From: an uncultured Selenomonadaceae bacterium
Lineage (GTDB): Bacteria > Bacillota > Negativicutes > Selenomonadales > Selenomonadaceae
Reading direction: 5' to 3'
Length of the DNA: 11,291 bases
NCBI GenBank assembly: GCA_905236785.1
Contig: CAJOQC010000099.1
Coordinates: 1-11,291, forward strand
Shown here: in pieces, positions 8,353 to 11,291 of the stretch
Layout: each line of letters opens with the position of its first letter
Position numbering within the stretch: position 1 is the first letter of the stretch
Position numbers and translations under genes: made by a program
The notes under the pieces: model-generated
Seen by the model: the letters and a program-made list of their open reading frames with translations, nothing else
What the model was told of the DNA's origin: nothing
The model's database searches: none

Positions 8353-8395
8353 AAAAAGCACACGCAGGGCGCACCCTTTTTGGCGCGCCCTGCGT
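8353..8395 (-). terminator. Rho-independent terminator after the CheY/CheX-like pair, directly before ubiD
   Basis: On the minus strand a perfect 11-bp GC-rich stem (8385-8395 with 8362-8372, 12-nt loop) is followed, after GTGC, by five T (8353-8357). It lies 5 bp after the CheX-like gene. The ubiD start codon is about 10 nt further on, so this hairpin either separates the two units or works as an attenuator for ubiD. Confidence 0.85.
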
Positions 8396-8400
8396 AGTTT

Positions 8401-9255
8401 TCACATAAATTCATCGGCGGCCAGCACCACCGCAAAAGAACCTAAATCGGCGTGTATTTTAAGAAGAAGTTGTTGATCGCCTCGGGGCGCAATGTTTTTG
8501 TTCCAACGGGGCAAGCCAAGTTCCGTTTCCTTGTTCTTCCCTGCCAACTGTATGCAATACAGCCCGTTCACCACGTTAAAAAATTCTTCCATGCTGTCAA
8601 CCGCAAGGTCGTCAACTTCGTTCATTTCCTCTTGGCTGTAGCGGGCGGCAAGGGAAATAAATTCCTTCTCCTTGGCCATCATGCCGCTTACCAAATTGGC
8701 ATCGCCTTCTATTCTTTGGGAAACCTCGTAGACGTTATCGGAAAAATAATCATTCGGAATAACGAAAGGTTCGGGGTCGATAACCACCGGGGTATGCAAA
8801 AAGCCCACCAATGAATCCATAAACAGCGTCATATAGTCGGCGTAAAGCTCCGGGTCGTCGATTTGCCCTGCGGCGGCCTTTTCCACCGCCGAATAAACGG
8901 GGTCCGGCGATGCTTTTTCATAGGCGGCAAACTCCGACTGAAGTTCGCCAAAATCCATGCGCCCCCCGTCTAAAAGCGCTTGGGCAAAACGCAAAGTTTC
9001 TCCGGGCATCTGACGGTGAAGTTTTTGGAGTTGGTCGTGGCTCAACAGCCCCTTTTGCAGCGCGTCTTTGCCAAAATCTCCGGAAGACGCGGTATCAAGC
9101 CCCTTTAGCGCGTCGGCATCGAGCATCCTGAGTTTAAGAGCCATCAGCGGAAGTTGCGGATCTTTGTCCGCTATGTCGGCGAGCAAAGGTTTTATTTCCG
9201 CCGGAGTGAGCTTGCCTTCGTTCACAAGATACTGCGCCAGGTAATTACTGTTCAT
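8401..9255 (-). CDS. CheX-like protein with an N-terminal helical repeat region, partner of a CheY-like receiver
   Basis: The 284-residue soluble protein has two regions. Residues 1-112 are helical and contain two related units (YLVNEGKLTPAEIKPLL at 5-25 and ALLDGGRMDFGELQSEF at 93-109); this loosely resembles MshEN-type N-domains. Residues about 145-284 look like the CheX family of CheY-phosphate phosphatases: EEFFNVVNG followed by CIQLAGKNKETELGLP. The ExxN catalytic pair of CheX would be E224 and N227. The gene overlaps the receiver gene by 11 bp, so the two are translationally coupled, which fits a receiver with its phosphatase. No methyl-accepting protein, CheA or flagellar gene is nearby, so a role in chemotaxis is not shown. 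Assignment of the C-terminal domain is moderately sure; the N-terminal one is only suggestive. The terminator 5 bp downstream ends this two-gene unit. Confidence 0.8.
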   Translation of the reverse strand: MNSNYLAQYLVNEGKLTPAEIKPLLADIADKDPQLPLMALKLRMLDADALKGLDTASSGDFGKDALQKGLLSHDQLQKLHRQMPGETLRFAQALLDGGRMDFGELQSEFAAYEKASPDPVYSAVEKAAAGQIDDPELYADYMTLFMDSLVGFLHTPVVIDPEPFVIPNDYFSDNVYEVSQRIEGDANLVSGMMAKEKEFISLAARYSQEEMNEVDDLAVDSMEEFFNVVNGLYCIQLAGKNKETELGLPRWNKNIAPRGDQQLLLKIHADLGSFAVVLAADEFM

Positions 9256-9643
9256 CCCGCGCTACTCGCTTTCGTATTTGCTCTATCGCTTTTTTGATTT
9301 GATCGCCGGTGTATGGCTTCTGAATGAAATCAATGGCCCCCATTTTAAGCGTCTGCATCAGCTTTTGCGGCGTCCCCGCCGACGAGAGCATGACCACGGG
9401 AATTTCGGGGCTCACTTCCCGAATAACCTGCAACGCTTCGATGCCGCCTACTTCGGGCATCACAATATCCAAAATAACGCCGTCCGGATGTTCTTGCAGG
9501 TCGAGCATTATGGCCTCTTTGCCGTTTTCCGCCTCTATGACCTCGCAATTTAATTCTTCAAGCTCGGCGCGCAACTTCTTTCGCAAAAGTTTCGAGTCGT
9601 CGGAAATCAATATTTTAAGTTTCCGATTCTCCGTGTTCTCCAA
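9245..9643 (-). CDS. CheY-like single-domain response regulator
   Basis: The 132-residue protein is a lone receiver domain with no output domain. All key positions are present: the acidic pair D15-D16 (ISDDSKLLR), phospho-acceptor D59 (GVILDIVMPEVGG), S87 in VVMLSSAG and K109 (IQKPY). Such proteins act by protein contact when phosphorylated, as CheY does at the flagellar switch. The next gene overlaps by 11 bp and encodes a CheX-like candidate phosphatase. The kinase partner is unknown; the hybrid kinase in this window is a candidate only by proximity. The start is TTG at 9643 with GGGAGG 8 nt upstream. No convincing promoter was found in 9644-9830 on this strand; a weak TTGACG with CAAAAT 18 nt on (near 9715-9744) is possible. 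Confidence 0.93.
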   Translation of the reverse strand: MENTENRKLKILISDDSKLLRKKLRAELEELNCEVIEAENGKEAIMLDLQEHPDGVILDIVMPEVGGIEALQVIREVSPEIPVVMLSSAGTPQKLMQTLKMGAIDFIQKPYTGDQIKKAIEQIRKRVARDEQ

Positions 9644-9751
9644 AATCTTCGCCTCCCATAAATGGTTTCCCGCTTGTAATTATGCACCTACACTTTACGT
9701 TATATTCGCTGTTATTTTGCATTTTCCTTCAAGGCGTCGTCAAAATTTACG

Positions 9752-9813
9752 GGTGCATTTTCTCGGCCGTTTCATCGAGACATTATCACATTTCATTCAC
9801 ACACAGATACGCA
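9752..9813 (+). promoter_or_regulatory. Conserved upstream block, copy 2 (before the cold-shock gene)
   Basis: This is the second copy of the block at 2894-2957, inverted in the window but in the same orientation relative to its gene. The 34-nt core (9770-9803) differs at one base, and flanking GGTGCATTTT and ATACGCA are also kept. The core ends 26 nt before the -35 of the cold-shock promoter, against 27 nt in the other copy. TCACA occurs twice with an 11-nt period. It also lies upstream of the divergent CheY-like gene, so an effect there cannot be excluded. Confidence 0.7.
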
Positions 9814-9829
9814 AAAATAAAATAATTAG

Positions 9830-9858
9830 TTGACAGTAACATACAATTTGATTATAAT
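9830..9858 (+). promoter_or_regulatory. Exact consensus sigma-A promoter of the cold-shock gene
   Basis: TTGACA (9830-9835) and TATAAT (9853-9858) both match the consensus fully with the ideal 17-bp spacer, in an AT-rich setting. Transcription would begin near 9865, giving a leader of about 70 nt before the ATG. Confidence 0.93.
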
Positions 9859-9933
9859 AAGCCCCGTAAATCGGTGTACGTTTATCTGGTTTATGTGTTT
9901 ATCTATTATGAATACTTTGGGAGGCATTTGGTA

Positions 9934-10134
9934 ATGACGGGTAAAGTAAAATGGTTCAGCGCCGAAAAGGGCTACGGTTTCATCGAAAGAGCCGACGGCG
10001 ATGATGTGTTTGTACATTTTTCCGCCATACAGGACGAGGGTTTTAAGACCTTAAACGAGGGGCAGGACGTGGAGTTTGAAATCGTCGAAGGAGCTCGCGG
10101 TCCGCAGGCGGCAAATGTTGTCAAAACTGCCTAA
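9934..10134 (+). CDS. csp: Cold-shock protein (CspA/CspB family)
   Basis: The 66-residue protein is a single cold-shock domain, an OB fold that binds single-stranded RNA and DNA and melts RNA structure. RNP1 (KGYGFI) and RNP2 (VFVHF) are intact, and the start MTGKVKWF is typical. The frame is open 20 codons upstream, but the ATG at 9934 is right: it matches family length and has GGGAGG at 9919-9924. The gene is alone on its transcript, between an exact consensus promoter and a strong terminator, which suggests high expression. A 34-nt core sequence upstream is shared with the Lys/Thr-rich gene. The leader of about 70 nt is much shorter than that of E. coli cspA, and I see no obvious RNA thermosensor. 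Confidence 0.97.
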   Translation: MTGKVKWFSAEKGYGFIERADGDDVFVHFSAIQDEGFKTLNEGQDVEFEIVEGARGPQAANVVKTA

Positions 10135-10155
10135 TCGGCTTTTAAGAAAGTTAGT

Positions 10156-10190
10156 GACCTGATTCGCTTTTTAGAATCAGGTCTTTTTTT
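10156..10190 (+). terminator. Rho-independent terminator of the cold-shock gene
   Basis: A perfect 10-bp stem (GACCTGATTC at 10156-10165 with its complement at 10174-10183, 8-nt loop) is followed by seven T, 21 nt after the stop codon. Confidence 0.95.
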
Positions 10191-10281
10191 ATGAAAATAA
10201 TATTTTCGTCGGCAGGGATTTTGCCTCTGATTGAAGAATAAAACATAAACGGGTCGAAGAAATTTGCCGAACGAAAAACGG

Positions 10282-10345
10282 TACGGAACTTTTGGCACAC
10301 GAAAACACTGTCCGTATGTTAAGGGAAAAATGCATTTTGCAAAAT
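10282..10345. promoter_or_regulatory. Inverted repeats in the leader region of hpf
   Basis: The stretch between the cold-shock terminator and hpf holds an interrupted dyad, TACGGA (10282-10287) with TCCGTA (10311-10316) around an inner TTTT/AAAA pair, and a perfect 12-bp palindrome ATTTTGCAAAAT at 10334-10345, just before the ribosome binding site. They may be operators or RNA structure. The only candidate promoter is weak: TTGCCT (10221) with CATAAA (10244), spacer 17. Confidence 0.3.
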
Positions 10346-10367
10346 ATAAAGAAAGGGGATGTGTCGC

Positions 10368-10913
10368 ATGGCAACATTCACTGTCAGAGGAAAAAATATC
10401 GAAATTACCCCGTCGCTTAAAGAATACGTTGAAAAACGCGTCGGCAAAGTATCGAAGTATTTCGATAATGTAGGGGAAATAACCGTACTGCTTACGGTGT
10501 CAAAGGGGCGTCATATTGTCGAGGTTACGGTGCCCGTGCCGGGAGGCATATTGCTTCGCGGCGAAGAAGCTACCATGGATATGTATACTTCCATAGACTT
10601 GGTGGTCGAAAAATTGGAGCGTCAAATTCATAAGCAGAAAACAAAATTAGCCAAACGGTTTCGTTCTAACGGCTTTAAGGCCGAAGAAATTCCCGAAAGC
10701 AAAATGCCCGATGTACGCGAAGAGGGCGAAGAATATACCGTGGTGAAAACAAAACGTTTCGTGGTAAAACCCATGGATGTTCAAGAAGCCATAATGCAAA
10801 TGAACCTTATTAACCATAATTTCTTCGTTTTCCGCGATTCCGCCACAGAAGAGGTTAATGTCGTGTATCGTCGCACCGACGGCAATTACGGCCTGATAGA
10901 ATCCGGCAACTGA
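10368..10913 (+). CDS. hpf: Ribosome hibernation-promoting factor HPF, long form
   Basis: The 181-residue protein is a long-form HPF, which binds the 30S decoding region and joins ribosomes into inactive 100S dimers when growth slows. Residues 1-100 are the S30AE domain (start MATFTVRGKNIEITPSLKEY, basic end near 87-98). Residues about 122-178 are the dimerisation domain, with VVKTKRFVVKPMDVQEAI, then FFVFRDSATEEVNVVYRR and DGNYGLIE, close to the family consensus. A linker of about 20 residues separates them. An upstream in-frame ATG at 10359 exists, but the ATG at 10368 is preferred because AAAGGGG (10352-10358) sits 9 nt before it. It follows the cold-shock gene but is cut off from it by a strong terminator, so it needs its own promoter. 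Confidence 0.96.
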   Translation: MATFTVRGKNIEITPSLKEYVEKRVGKVSKYFDNVGEITVLLTVSKGRHIVEVTVPVPGGILLRGEEATMDMYTSIDLVVEKLERQIHKQKTKLAKRFRSNGFKAEEIPESKMPDVREEGEEYTVVKTKRFVVKPMDVQEAIMQMNLINHNFFVFRDSATEEVNVVYRRTDGNYGLIESGN

Positions 10914-10946
10914 TGCTCTCACGGCTAAATAATAATAGCCCAAAAT

Positions 10947-10990
10947 CAAAACTCGACAAAGCCGCAGAACAACGGTCTTGTCGAGTTTTG
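10947..10990. terminator. Terminator of hpf, possibly bidirectional
   Basis: A perfect 13-bp stem (10947-10959 with 10978-10990) begins with CAAAA and ends with TTTTG; a further CCG/CGG pairs inside, with an 8-nt loop. It starts 33 nt after the hpf stop. The T-run is short and lies in the stem, so strength is moderate. Confidence 0.8.
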
Positions 10991-10999
10991 TCGCTTTAT

Positions 11000-11105
11000 G
11001 GCAACCCGCTAAAAACTCCCTCCAAGAGGGGATTGGCATCCTCTTGGATGAGGGTGTCGATGTAGCCGACGGGATGAGGTATAAAAGCGAGTTTTAGAGA
11101 TACCC
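11000..11105. mobile_element. Diverged MITE-like element, 106 bp, flanked by TTAT
   Basis: The left end GGCAACCCGCTAAAAACTCC and the right end (read inward on the other strand) GGGTATCTCTAAAACTCGC form imperfect terminal inverted repeats, and TTAT flanks both sides (10996-10999, 11106-11109), a possible target duplication. Inside are a 9-bp hairpin (TCCAAGAGG at 11021-11029 with 11040-11048) and a second small one (GTCG with CGAC). The ends match those of the partial element at 11212. There is no coding capacity. Confidence 0.6.
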
Positions 11106-11111
11106 TTATAC

Positions 11112-11149
11112 CAATCTCTGTTAAAAAGTGTACTTTTTTACGGAGATTG
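11112..11149. repeat. 38-bp near-perfect palindrome
   Basis: The two 19-base arms match at 16 of 19 positions: CAATCTC, GT and AAAAAGT on each side, with the centre between 11130 and 11131. It lies 6 bp after a MITE-like element. As RNA it would form a long hairpin that includes the only Shine-Dalgarno-like GGAG nearby (11142-11145). Confidence 0.75.
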
Positions 11150-11150
11150 T

Positions 11151-11210
11151 ATGAAACAGCTTTATTCCATTGGCCAAAAAGTAAACATCAACTTGCAACT
11201 TTTCAATTAA
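11151..11210 (+). other. Possible 19-codon ORF behind the palindrome
   Basis: An ATG follows GGAG by 5 nt and opens a 19-residue frame (MKQLYSIGQKVNINLQLFN). I recognise no family. It could be a leader peptide, a remnant, or chance; the ribosome binding site would be trapped in the hairpin. Confidence 0.12.
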
Positions 11211-11211
11211 A

Positions 11212-11291
11212 GGGAACCTCTAAAAACTCCATTTTTCGTCTGAACCCCTCCGCCCTGCGGGCACCTCCCCTTTCAGGGGAGGCAGGAATCC
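11212..11291. mobile_element. Partial MITE-like element cut by the window edge
   Basis: GGGAACCTCTAAAAACTCC at 11212 matches the ends of the element at 11000-11105. Inside are two hairpins: GCCCTGCGGGC (about 11252-11262) and CCTCCCC with GGGGAGG (about 11264-11283). Such paired GC hairpins are common in dispersed intergenic repeats. Its right end is outside the window. Confidence 0.55.

Noticed and set aside
9860..9933. Riboswitch or cold-responsive thermosensor in the cold-shock leader
   Set aside because: The leader is only about 70 nt, with no strong stem covering the ribosome binding site and no match to a riboswitch I know.
10998..11187. Minus-strand frame that reads like a protein C-terminus (IPHPVGYIDTLIQEDANPLL)
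   Set aside because: It has no start codon, is closed by a stop upstream, and coincides with the hairpins of a MITE-like repeat. The protein-like look is probably a by-product of the palindromes.
1..11291. CRISPR array, tRNA, rRNA, prophage genes or a defence system
   Set aside because: No regular repeat-spacer pattern, no tRNA-like cloverleaf and no integrase, phage, nuclease or toxin-like protein was seen. The window is mainly housekeeping and signalling genes.

Overview
The window looks like part of the chromosome of a Firmicute with mixed traits, most likely of the Negativicutes type. The evidence is strong AGGAG/GGGAGG ribosome binding sites, Firmicutes-style families (a DUF6033-like protein, an XpaC-like protein, the long form of HPF) and UbiA/UbiD genes of the kind used for menaquinone. 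The lineage is an inference from gene content; there is no rRNA or tRNA gene to anchor it.

Layout. 18-2315 (+): three tightly packed genes, a charged DUF6033-like protein, a Nudix hydrolase joined to it by an ATGA overlap, and an XpaC-like membrane protein with a C-terminal TM2 domain. A 19-bp perfect-stem terminator (2314-2363) ends this unit and also the convergent gene 2391-2801 (-), which encodes a small protein with a histone-H1-like Lys/Thr tail. 2802-3157 holds that gene's promoter, a conserved upstream block and a 159-bp MITE-like palindrome. 3158-8342 (-): a probable operon of a UbiD decarboxylase, a UbiA prenyltransferase and a large fusion of an amino acid (APC) permease with a histidine kinase and a receiver. 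8401-9643 (-): a CheY-like receiver and an overlapping CheX-like protein, closed by a terminator only about 10 nt before the ubiD start. 9752-10190 (+): a cold-shock protein with an exact consensus promoter and a strong terminator. 10368-10990 (+): long-form hibernation factor HPF and its terminator. 10991-11291: no convincing gene; two MITE-like repeats flank a 38-bp palindrome.

The most interesting observation is regulatory. The same block of about 60 bp (34-nt core with one mismatch) lies upstream of the cold-shock gene and of the Lys/Thr-rich gene, nearly 7 kb apart and on opposite strands. In both places it has the same orientation relative to the gene and sits 26-27 nt before the -35 box. 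This suggests co-regulation of an RNA chaperone and a possible nucleic-acid-binding protein by an unidentified factor. The second is the permease-kinase-receiver protein, apparently a one-polypeptide transporter/sensor, cotranscribed with quinone genes. The third is a family of short IS-like palindromic elements, one inserted exactly at the stop codon of that kinase gene.
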